Assembly (NCBI RefSeq): GCF_030758315.1 | Contig: NZ_CP132336.1 | Coordinates: forward strand, 1,736,001-1,800,000 | Direction: 5' to 3' | Length of the DNA stretch: 64,000 nt | Origin: Pararhizobium sp. IMCC3301 | GTDB taxonomy: Bacteria > Pseudomonadota > Alphaproteobacteria > Rhizobiales > GCA-2746425 | Shown: piece by piece, positions 54,731-62,025 of the stretch | How positions within the stretch are numbered: position 1 is the stretch's first letter | How the letters are laid out: each line of letters begins with the position of its first letter | Notes under the pieces: model-generated | What the model was told of the DNA's origin: nothing | Seen by the model: the letters and a program-made list of their open reading frames with translations, nothing else | Database searches by the model: none | Program-made: the position numbers and the translations under genes

Positions 54731-55081
54731 TCATCGCTGCAGCAGCGCAGACTGGTCAACACTGATCGTTTCAACGCTGCGTTGAAGTGTCTCATTCAGT
54801 GCCAGAACCACCTCGCATTGACGCTCATCAGGTGGCCTCTGGCTATCTTCCAGATCGATCAGGACCTGTTCCAGCCGGTGCGCCAGATCCGACACCTGAA
54901 CAAAGCCGATGGTTCCGCTGCTGCCCTTCAATCTATGCGCCACAAACAGAGCATCCGAAAGGCCTGCAGCGCTGTCATCGGAACGTTCCGTCATTCTGAC
55001 CAGCGCCGTATTGAGCGCGACCGCATCTGCTTTGAGCGTTGCACAATGTTTTTCGATCAGAACACGTAACTTGTCTTGCAT
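54731..55081 (-). CDS. HPt-domain phosphotransfer protein
   Basis: A 116-residue single-domain HPt protein. The phosphorylatable His is His49 in FVAHRLKGSSGTIGF, the family consensus. ATG 55081 follows GAAAGG; the frame upstream to 55282 is not supported by a ribosome site. It is divergent from the REC-TackOD1 gene and near a histidine kinase and a separate receiver. A phosphorelay of kinase, receiver, HPt and REC-TackOD1 is therefore likely. Confidence 0.88.
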   Translation of the reverse strand: MQDKLRVLIEKHCATLKADAVALNTALVRMTERSDDSAAGLSDALFVAHRLKGSSGTIGFVQVSDLAHRLEQVLIDLEDSQRPPDERQCEVVLALNETLQRSVETISVDQSALLQR

Positions 55082-55282
55082 GTGTGGCCTTTCACCGTGA
55101 TGGCAGCCGATCTCTGCAGCACGAGTTGAGGATTGCAGCGTGCCATCTTGTCCTTCTGTTTGCAATGGACCCGATTGGCGCACTTGCGTCGCAGAATTCT
55201 GCGGTCCCATTAACCCTACAATTACACATCGGACAATAAAATGTGCCGGATGACAGCAACAGACAATTGACTTGATCAGCAC

Positions 55283-57142
55283 ATGGTAAATTTGAATTAC
55301 AACCCGGTTTCAGGGCCGGTTCCCAGGCCAGCACCCAGTGCAGAAACCAGCTTGGCATCAGGCCCGGCAGAAGGCGCGATACCGGGCCCGGAAGTCTCCA
55401 AACGCGTCATTCTGGTGGAGGACAGTTCAGTCACCCAGGATCTGGTGCAACTGATCCTGACCCAACGCAACCATGTCGTCGACATATTTTCAGACGGTGC
55501 ATCTGCATTGCAGGCATGGCAGTCCAATGATTATGATTTGGCACTGATTGATTTTCATCTTCCGGACATGACCGGTCCCGAGCTCGTTGTGGCATATCTG
55601 GAAAGCGCCCCTTCTGCTGCCCGCCCCTATCTGGTCGCAATTACCGGCGACGTGAAAGGCCTGCAGAGAGATCCTGCCAAATCCCGGCTGTTCGACCGGA
55701 TCATGCCGAAACCGCTGGATATTGATCTTGTTTGCGATCTTGTGGAAGCAACCGGGCAGCCGGGCGATCCCTATCCTGTTCAAACTGCCGCCGCCGCAAC
55801 AAGCCCCCAAATCGATGCCGGGCAGGCCCCCGAACCGATTGCCGGACCGGAGCAGACACGCAGACGGGCGCTTCCGCCCTCCATTGAAGCTCTTGAACTT
55901 ACAGTCCTGCACTGGCCCCCGGCAGCGGGACAGCTCGGCAATCACCCCTCGGTCTATGACTTTGATGCAGTCTATGTCCACGATACTGACCGCTTGTCCC
56001 AGTTGTGGAGAGTTCCGGGAGCACATCTGCTTCCGGTTATTGACCTGACAGGCCAGCTTGGAGCATCGGCGGATCTCGACGCATCAAATCTGCGGATAAG
56101 CGATGTCGAACAACTCCATGATCTGATCCACGGGTTTTATGACAGGCGCACGCAATTGCAGACCGATCTCGTCCGCTCAAATGATCTTGCTGACCAGGTC
56201 TTGGGCCGCATCTATGTCTGCGGCAAAGGGCTTGAGCCGCGATACGATGGAGCAGACAGACGGCTGGTCGCCTTCAATACGACGCTCGACCCGGAGGTGG
56301 TTATCGCGCAGGAACAGGCGCTGGCGTCCAGGCAATTTCTCGAGACGGCCTTCTTCGACCGGTTTCACCTGTGTGGCAATTGCAGTTCAGCCCGTTTCAA
56401 CGTGCGTGAGGAATGCCCGACCTGCCGATCATCAGATCTGCAGGAAGAATCCTACATTCACCATTTCCGCTGCGCCTATCAGGGACCAGAGTCCGATTTT
56501 CGTCAGGACGATGATCTGATATGCCCGAAATGCCGCAGGGAATTAAGTCATTTCGGCAATGATTACGATCGCCCCGGACAGATGGTGGTCTGCAACTCCT
56601 GCCGAACCGCAACCTCCGAACCTGCAGTTGGCTTTGTCTGTACAGACTGCGGCCAGAAAACCGATGGCGACGCCATAAAGACCCGCGATGTCGCCGCTGC
56701 CGTGATTTCTGACGAGGGTCTGCGCTATCTGAAGGCAGGGGCATCGCATCTCAGCTTGAGTTCGCGCTCGTTGCGCTTTGCCGATCTGTCGCTGGAACTG
56801 GTCATCGCCCTGAACAAGTCCGCACGGTCCTACAACACCGATGGCACACCATTCGTGCTGTGCTACATCGCCTATGAGGGGGAGCAACAGGCCAACAGCG
56901 AATTTGGCTCACGGCAAGTGGCTCAGGCCCGAAAAGTCTTTCTGGAAGCCATGCTGCAGGCCCTTCCGCCCACAGCGATCCGCAGCCGCAGCTCGGTCAA
57001 TGATTACATTTTGCTGCCCGATACAGACGCCACACAGGCCCACGACCTGCTGGAGAAGGCGCATCACAGTGCGCGTGCGTCAATCCGTTTCGATCTGGCT
57101 GCGCGCCTCAGCTTGCTGGGCGCCGAGGATCTGGCAGCATGA
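55283..57142 (+). CDS. Response regulator with TackOD1-like metal-binding output domain
   Basis: A 619-residue two-domain protein. A Pro/Ala-rich leader (1-40) precedes a receiver domain (41-155) with acidic residues E46/D47, phosphoacceptor Asp90 in LALIDFHLPDM, and Lys in MPKPL. A linker of about 45 residues follows. The output part (about 205-619) contains DFDAVYVHD, LLPVIDLTG, then five CxxC motifs between residues 363 and 455 (CGNC, CPTC, CPKC, CNSC, CTDC). It ends in a GGDEF/cyclase-like alpha-beta module (FVLCYIAYEGEQ...DYILLP) without a GGDEF active site. This layout matches TackOD1 domain proteins. The ATG of the glycosyltransferase overlaps its stop, so it probably regulates that enzyme. 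Confidence 0.85.
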   Translation: MVNLNYNPVSGPVPRPAPSAETSLASGPAEGAIPGPEVSKRVILVEDSSVTQDLVQLILTQRNHVVDIFSDGASALQAWQSNDYDLALIDFHLPDMTGPELVVAYLESAPSAARPYLVAITGDVKGLQRDPAKSRLFDRIMPKPLDIDLVCDLVEATGQPGDPYPVQTAAAATSPQIDAGQAPEPIAGPEQTRRRALPPSIEALELTVLHWPPAAGQLGNHPSVYDFDAVYVHDTDRLSQLWRVPGAHLLPVIDLTGQLGASADLDASNLRISDVEQLHDLIHGFYDRRTQLQTDLVRSNDLADQVLGRIYVCGKGLEPRYDGADRRLVAFNTTLDPEVVIAQEQALASRQFLETAFFDRFHLCGNCSSARFNVREECPTCRSSDLQEESYIHHFRCAYQGPESDFRQDDDLICPKCRRELSHFGNDYDRPGQMVVCNSCRTATSEPAVGFVCTDCGQKTDGDAIKTRDVAAAVISDEGLRYLKAGASHLSLSSRSLRFADLSLELVIALNKSARSYNTDGTPFVLCYIAYEGEQQANSEFGSRQVAQARKVFLEAMLQALPPTAIRSRSSVNDYILLPDTDATQAHDLLEKAHHSARASIRFDLAARLSLLGAEDLAA

Positions 57143-57291
57143 GCCTGCTTGTTGAAGGGTTTGACTATCTGACAGCCCAAACCTTTCCCTCCCTGCTCTC
57201 GCTATTCTGGTTTGTGTTTATCTTCGAAATTCCGCGCTATTTTCTTAGCTTCGTGCTGATCCTGCTGGTCCGACGGCCGGCCCCGGTGAAC
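55886..57291. repeat. Duplicated segment, copy 1 (partner 60155-61560)
   Basis: This block aligns with 60155-61560 at a constant offset of 4269 bases with no indels. The first 500 bases differ frequently by eye. From about 56407 to 57280 only three to five substitutions were noticed. It covers the output domain of the REC-TackOD1 gene and the first 51 codons of the GT2 gene. Confidence 0.9.
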
Positions 57292-58401
57292 CCGCAGCAC
57301 CGCCCTGAAGATCACCGCCTCAGCGTGGTCATTGCCGGCCACAGTGAGGCCGATGCTGTCGAACGCGCGGTCGCAGGCATGCATGAGCAAAGTCTGCCGC
57401 CGGACGAGATCATACTTGTCAGTGACGGCTCGACCGACGAGATGCCGGCAAAGCTGGCGGATCTCCTCAGGCGCGGTCTCATCAATCAGGCTCACAGCAC
57501 GGAATTACGGGCCGGAAAATCTGCCGGAACAAATATGGCGTCGCGCTGGGCGACGGGGGACATCATTGTCAATCTGGATTGCGACTGCTCATTTGATCGC
57601 CATGCGCTGCGCAACCTGTTGCGGCCATTTCAAGACCCCCAAGTGGTTGCGGTCTGCGGCAATATCCAGGTGCGCAATCGAACGGCCACGCTCATTGCAT
57701 CCTTTCAGGCGATTGAATATCTGATCGCCATATCCTTGGGTAAGCAGGCGTCCGCCAAACTGGATCAAGTTACCTGCGTTTCCGGGGCTTTCGGAGCATT
57801 CCGCAAAGTCGATTTCGATGCGGTGGGCGGTCTTGATGCAGGCGGCGGCGAAGATCTGGACCTGACCCTGCGCCTGCGCCGTGCGGGCGGGAAGATCGCC
57901 TTCGCCGAGGATGCAATCTGTTATACCGATGTGCCGGCCACGACGAAAGCGCTGATCAAGCAGCGCTTTCGCTGGGAGCGCGATGCCGTGCGGCTGAGAT
58001 ACCGCAAACATGCCGATTTGATGAACCCGTTTTCAAAGACATTCAGGCCCAGCGAACTGCTCCACGAACTCGACTTCCTGTTCTTCAATGTCGTGTCAGC
58101 CGCAGTGCTGCCATTCTATATTATCTGGCTGTTCATGCTGTATGGCGAATTTGGCTTCACAGTGATGGCCTCCGCTCAAATCGGCTTGTTTGTGCTTGAT
58201 CTCTTAACTTTCCTGCTCGCGGCCTACGCGACACCAAAGACGCTTAGCTATAAATTGCTGCTCTATCTGCCGGGCTACAGTCTTTTCAACGGTGTTTATA
58301 TGCGCTTTGTCCGGCTTGCCGCGTACATCCAGGAATGGGTTTTCAGAGCGTCTTACCAGGACACTTACGTGCCTGACAAAGTCCATCAGGTCAGAGGATA
58401 A
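57139..58401 (+). CDS. Processive GT2-family glycosyltransferase (polysaccharide synthase)
   Basis: A 420-residue membrane glycosyltransferase. One N-terminal helix (residues 14-44) is followed by a GT2 domain (about 60-300) with DGSTDE, DxD motif NLDCDCSFD, GGGEDLDL and the processivity motif QRFRWERD. At least three C-terminal helices complete it. These residues are those of cellulose/hyaluronan-type synthases, so it should make and extrude a linear polymer from a UDP-sugar. No PilZ domain is present; the adjacent TackOD1 protein may replace it as regulatory partner. Polymer identity is unknown. Confidence 0.92.
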   Translation: MSLLVEGFDYLTAQTFPSLLSLFWFVFIFEIPRYFLSFVLILLVRRPAPVNPQHRPEDHRLSVVIAGHSEADAVERAVAGMHEQSLPPDEIILVSDGSTDEMPAKLADLLRRGLINQAHSTELRAGKSAGTNMASRWATGDIIVNLDCDCSFDRHALRNLLRPFQDPQVVAVCGNIQVRNRTATLIASFQAIEYLIAISLGKQASAKLDQVTCVSGAFGAFRKVDFDAVGGLDAGGGEDLDLTLRLRRAGGKIAFAEDAICYTDVPATTKALIKQRFRWERDAVRLRYRKHADLMNPFSKTFRPSELLHELDFLFFNVVSAAVLPFYIIWLFMLYGEFGFTVMASAQIGLFVLDLLTFLLAAYATPKTLSYKLLLYLPGYSLFNGVYMRFVRLAAYIQEWVFRASYQDTYVPDKVHQVRG

Positions 58402-58406
58402 AGCCA

Positions 58407-59480
58407 GTGCGCAAATTGAGGCAAAGACCACGATCAGATACGTTGCAGAACCAGCCGCGCCGCCAGAACCGGGCAATGGGCCGTGTGATATATCTGCTGC
58501 TTCTGGCAGGCCTCCTGCTCGGCATCAGCAATTATGTCTGGGGCGACCGGATTTTTCTGCGCGCAGACGGTCTGATCCTGCGTGAACGCACTCATGTTGC
58601 CGCCACATCGGTCGTTCGCATTGAAGAAGTCGCAGTTCGCCGGGGTCAGACAGTTTCACAGGGGGACCTGCTGCTGAAACTTGGCTCTTCGGAACTTCTC
58701 GACCGGATCGCTGACTATTCAACGCGCAATGCAGAACTGGCGGAACGTGAGGCGGCTCTCAGAACGCGCGAAAACCTGGTGACCAAACTGCTTCCCTTCG
58801 CGGAGCAGCGTAAGATGGAAACACAGCGCGCTATGAAAGAGTTGGAAGGGCCAGCGAAAGAGGGCGTGGTCACCTCGCAAAGATTTGAAGAGGCCACCGT
58901 TGCCGCATATGCGGCAAAAACCGAATTCGTCCGGCTGAGCGCAGAAAAATCCGGTCTCATTAATGAGATCAACGCCTTGAAAACAGCACGCGGACATTCC
59001 GGCGAAGCGCTGGATAATCTGGAACAGCATTATCGTGAAGGCATCATAACCGCAGCCAAAAGCGGTAGCATTGGCGAACAGGTTCCATCGGTTGGAGAAG
59101 TCTTCAAGGCGGGCGATCCAATCCTCTCGGTCATTTCCGGCGATCCCTATGTGCTGGCCTATCTGCCGCCATCCTATCTGTTTCAACTGGATGAGGGCAT
59201 GGCTGTGACCGTGCAGAGCGGCCGCATAACCGCGCAGGGCTTCATCGCCGAGATATTGCCTGTATCCCAACTGGTGCCGCCGGAATTTCAGAACACGTTC
59301 AAACCCGATCAGACATTCCAGTTGGTGCGGGTCGAATTTGACGGTCCGTCGCCATTTCCCACCTCGGCAAATGTCCTTGTGACGCGGCCGGGATTAAAAG
59401 AGAAATTATGGGTCTGGATCGAGCGATTGACCGGCGCCAACAACGAGGCGGAAAACGCGGTCGCGCAGAGCAAACTGTGA
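58407..59480 (+). CDS. HlyD-family membrane fusion/adaptor protein
   Basis: A 357-residue protein with a GTG start. One N-terminal helix (VIYLLLLAGLLLGISNYVW) is followed by a lipoyl half-motif (VRIEEVAVRRGQTVSQGDLLLKLG), a helical coiled-coil segment (about 90-195), the second lipoyl half (AKSGSIGEQVPSVGEVFKAGDPILSVI), and a beta-barrel domain. It would span the periplasm and link the synthase to an exit path, as Alg44-type and HlyD adaptors do. It lies 5 bp after the GT2 gene. Confidence 0.9.
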   Translation: MRKLRQRPRSDTLQNQPRRQNRAMGRVIYLLLLAGLLLGISNYVWGDRIFLRADGLILRERTHVAATSVVRIEEVAVRRGQTVSQGDLLLKLGSSELLDRIADYSTRNAELAEREAALRTRENLVTKLLPFAEQRKMETQRAMKELEGPAKEGVVTSQRFEEATVAAYAAKTEFVRLSAEKSGLINEINALKTARGHSGEALDNLEQHYREGIITAAKSGSIGEQVPSVGEVFKAGDPILSVISGDPYVLAYLPPSYLFQLDEGMAVTVQSGRITAQGFIAEILPVSQLVPPEFQNTFKPDQTFQLVRVEFDGPSPFPTSANVLVTRPGLKEKLWVWIERLTGANNEAENAVAQSKL

Positions 59481-59495
59481 AACGACTGCTGTAGT

Positions 59496-59555
59496 TTAGC
59501 CGGTCGTATCGCCATCTGCCGGAGGTCCTCCAGCTGATACGGCTTTGTGCCACAT
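59496..59555 (-). pseudogene. 3' remnant of a duplicated response-regulator gene
   Basis: The minus strand reads MWHKAVSAGGPPADGDTTG and a stop. It matches the C-terminus of the intact receiver protein at 61600-62025 (MWHKAVSAGEPSADGITTS). Homology ends at about 59555, where IS1380-like sequence begins. It is what remains of a copied receiver gene cut by the element. Confidence 0.8.
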
Positions 59556-59559
59556 CCCG

Positions 59560-59785
59560 GTCACTCACCGTCCGTATGAATTTGCCCAGATTGCAAGCCA
59601 GAGCGTGAAGCTGGAGGCGCACTCGGCATGCGGGACTTGCCGCATGACAAGTCGCCGCCACTTGATGGCGCAGCTGCGTTCCTTGATGTGCTGCTCCGCC
59701 GCCCCACAGTAACTATAAAACACCAACGCCCGTTCGGTGGGACGCGACAGGTCGATGACGATGAAGTCGACGCCGGGTACAACTC
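59560..59785 (-). pseudogene. IS1380-family transposase remnant
   Basis: Minus-strand translation yields VDFIVIDLSRPTERALVFYSYCGAAEQHIKE in one frame. After a frameshift RLQLHALACNLGKFIRT follows in another. Both are typical of the C-terminal half of IS1380 transposases. The N-terminal half and terminal repeats are not recognised. The element is dead and lies at the junction between the two duplicated cassettes. Confidence 0.72.
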
Positions 59786-60124
59786 GCCGGTGTGTCAGTC
59801 CACATTGGTCACCACACGGCGCCCATGTCTATTGGACGCGGCGTTGCCTGTCTTACCAGAAGACCTGATCCGAAGCATTAAATGAATCAAAGTAAAAATA
59901 AGAATATTTAAGCATTTAGATAATATCTATAAATTTTTATTAAATTTATCATAATAACTAATTATATAATTAACCTTAACAATAGGTTTATAATAATAGT
60001 GGTTTTTTTGATAGAAAATTACAGGTGTTTATATATGATGCATAAATCAGATTTATTTACATAAATATTGTATTTAAATCATCGAATATATTATACGTGT
60101 CGAAAATCATGTCCGTTGACAGCA
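59786..60124. other. Strongly AT-rich stretch upstream of the second TackOD1 gene
   Basis: From about 59884 to 60115 the DNA is by eye close to 80% AT, with many short A and T runs, unlike the GC-rich surroundings. No coding frame is convincing. It may be the promoter region of the second TackOD1 gene, foreign DNA brought with the IS element, or a site bound by a silencing nucleoid protein. Confidence 0.55.
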
Positions 60125-61411
60125 ATGGAAACTTTGATAGTGTCTTTATCCCTTGAAACTCTCAATCTGACCGTTCTGCATTGGCCCCCGGAAGCGGGAC
60201 AGCTCAACAATCAACCCCCGGTCTATGACTTCGATGCAGTCTTTGTCCACGATATCGATCGCATGTCGCAATTGTGGGGCGTTCCGGGTGCACATCTGCT
60301 TCCGGTTATTGACCTGACAGGCCAGCTTGGGGCATCGGCGGATCTCGACGCATCAAATCTGCGGATCGGCGATGTCGAACAACTCCATGATCTGATCCAC
60401 GGGTTTTATGACAGGCGCACGCAATTGCAGACCGATCTCGTCCGCTCAAACGATCTTGCTGACCAGGTCTTGAGTCGCATCTTTGTCTGCGGCAAAGGAC
60501 TTGAGCCGCGATACGATGGAGCAGACAGACATCTGGTTGGCTTCAATACGACGCTCGACCCGGAAGTGGTCATAGCGCAGGAACAGGTACTCGCGTCCCG
60601 GCAATATCTCAAGACGGCCTTCTTCGACCGGTTTCACCTGTGCGGCAATTGCAGTTCAGCCCGTTTCAACGTGCATGAGGAATGCCCGACCTGCCGATCA
60701 TCAGATCTGCAGGAAGAATCCTACATTCACCATTTCCGCTGCGCCTATCAGGGACCAGAGTCCGATTTTCGTCAGGACGATGATCTGATATGCCCGAAAT
60801 GCCGCAGGGAATTAAGTCATTTCGGCAATGATTACGATCGCCCCGGACAGATGGTGGTCTGCAACTCCTGCCGAACCGCAACCTCCGAACCTGCAGTTGG
60901 CTTTGTCTGTACAGACTGCGGACAGAAAACCGACGGCGACGCCATAAAGACCCGCGATGTCGCCGCTGCCGTGATTTCTGACGAGGGTCTGCGCTATCTG
61001 AAGGCAGGGGCATCGCATCTCAGCTTGAGTTCGCGCTCGTTGCGCTTTGCCGATCTGTCGCTGGAACTGGTCATCGCCCTGAACAAGTCCGCACGGTCCT
61101 ACAACACCGATGGCACACCATTCGTGCTGTGCTACATCGCCTATGAGGGGGAGCAACAGGCCAACAGCGAATTTGGCTCACGGCAAGTGGCTCAGGCCCG
61201 AAAAGTCTTTCTGGAAGCCATGCTGCAGGCCCTTCCGCCCACAGCGATCCGCAGCCGCAGCTCGGTCAATGATTACATTTTGCTGCCCGATACAGACGCC
61301 ACACAGGCCCACGACCTGCTGGAGAAGGCGCATCACAGTGCGCGTGCGTCAATCCGTTTCGATCTGGCTGCGCGCCTCAGCTTGCTGGGCGCCGAGGATC
61401 TGGCAGCATGA
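60125..61411 (+). CDS. TackOD1-like metal-binding protein without receiver (second copy)
   Basis: About 428 residues equal to the output part of the REC-TackOD1 protein, beginning near LNLTVLHWPPEAGQL. The receiver domain is absent. All five CxxC motifs and the C-terminal cyclase-like module are retained. From the CPTC motif on, the protein is identical to copy 1; the N-terminal 170 residues differ at about 17 positions. The start is uncertain: ATG 60125 has no good ribosome site, and the frame is open to a TTG at 60068. Transcription would come from the AT-rich region. It could act constitutively or compete with the phospho-regulated copy. Confidence 0.78.
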   Translation: METLIVSLSLETLNLTVLHWPPEAGQLNNQPPVYDFDAVFVHDIDRMSQLWGVPGAHLLPVIDLTGQLGASADLDASNLRIGDVEQLHDLIHGFYDRRTQLQTDLVRSNDLADQVLSRIFVCGKGLEPRYDGADRHLVGFNTTLDPEVVIAQEQVLASRQYLKTAFFDRFHLCGNCSSARFNVHEECPTCRSSDLQEESYIHHFRCAYQGPESDFRQDDDLICPKCRRELSHFGNDYDRPGQMVVCNSCRTATSEPAVGFVCTDCGQKTDGDAIKTRDVAAAVISDEGLRYLKAGASHLSLSSRSLRFADLSLELVIALNKSARSYNTDGTPFVLCYIAYEGEQQANSEFGSRQVAQARKVFLEAMLQALPPTAIRSRSSVNDYILLPDTDATQAHDLLEKAHHSARASIRFDLAARLSLLGAEDLAA

Positions 61412-61560
61412 GCCTGCTTGTTGAAGGGTTTGACTATCTGACAGCCCAAACCTTTCCCTCCCTGCTCTCGCTATTCTGGTTTGTGTTTATCTTCGAAATT
61501 CCGCGCTATTTTCTTGGCTTCGTGCTGATCCTGCTGGTCCGACGGCCGGTCCCGGTAAAC
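60155..61560. repeat. Duplicated segment, copy 2 (partner 55886-57291)
   Basis: Second copy of the TackOD1/GT2-start block. Homology to copy 1 stops at the triplet AAC at 61558-61560. From there the sequence matches the end of the HlyD gene and the receiver gene's 3' end (59456-59555, offset 2104). Confidence 0.9.
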
Positions 61561-61584
61561 GCGGTCGCGCAGAGCAAACTGTGA
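61408..61584 (+). pseudogene. In-frame GT2-HlyD deletion chimera
   Basis: The frame starts like the GT2 gene (MSLLVEGFDYLTAQTF, one full transmembrane helix) and, after VRRPVPVN, continues in frame with the last residues of the HlyD protein (AVAQSKL) and its stop. It is 58 residues. About 2.1 kb equivalent to 57292-59455 is missing. The product would be only a membrane helix. It overlaps the TackOD1 stop as ATGA, so it is probably still translated. Confidence 0.85.
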
Positions 61585-61599
61585 AACGATTGCTGTAGT

Positions 61600-62025
61600 T
61601 TAGCTGGTCGTAATGCCATCAGCCGACGGTTCTCCGGCTGACACCGCTTTGTGCCACATCTGGCGCACAGTGTCTGACAGTTTCATCGGATCAAACGGCT
61701 TGGCGATCATCCCGGCAGCACCCAGACTGACATATTCTGCCCGTTCATGAGTCTGGGTTCTGGCACTCATGAATATAATCGGAAGATCGAGAATTTTCAT
61801 CTCCTCGCGGATCTGACGGAGTGTTTCCCGTCCATCCATCTGCGGCATCATGACATCCATCAGAATGAGCTGCGGCCGGTGTTTCTGCAATACGGTCAGC
61901 GCCTCAAATCCTGATGCGCAATGCACCACACTAAATCCACCCAGATCTTCAAGGGTAAGCGTGGCGATTTCGGCGATGCTGCTGTCGTCCTCGACAAGCA
62001 TGATATCTTTTAAAACTGCGCTCAT
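61600..62025 (-). CDS. Single-domain response regulator
   Basis: A 141-residue stand-alone receiver of CheY type. Acidic pair E12/D13 and D14, phosphoacceptor Asp57 in LILMDVMMPQMDG, the Ser/Thr position in FMSART, and Lys in IAKPFDP are present. It has no output domain. It overlaps the histidine-kinase gene by 4 bases and is its obvious first receiver. Together with the HPt protein it would pass phosphate to the REC-TackOD1 regulator. Confidence 0.93.
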   Translation of the reverse strand: MSAVLKDIMLVEDDSSIAEIATLTLEDLGGFSVVHCASGFEALTVLQKHRPQLILMDVMMPQMDGRETLRQIREEMKILDLPIIFMSARTQTHERAEYVSLGAAGMIAKPFDPMKLSDTVRQMWHKAVSAGEPSADGITTS

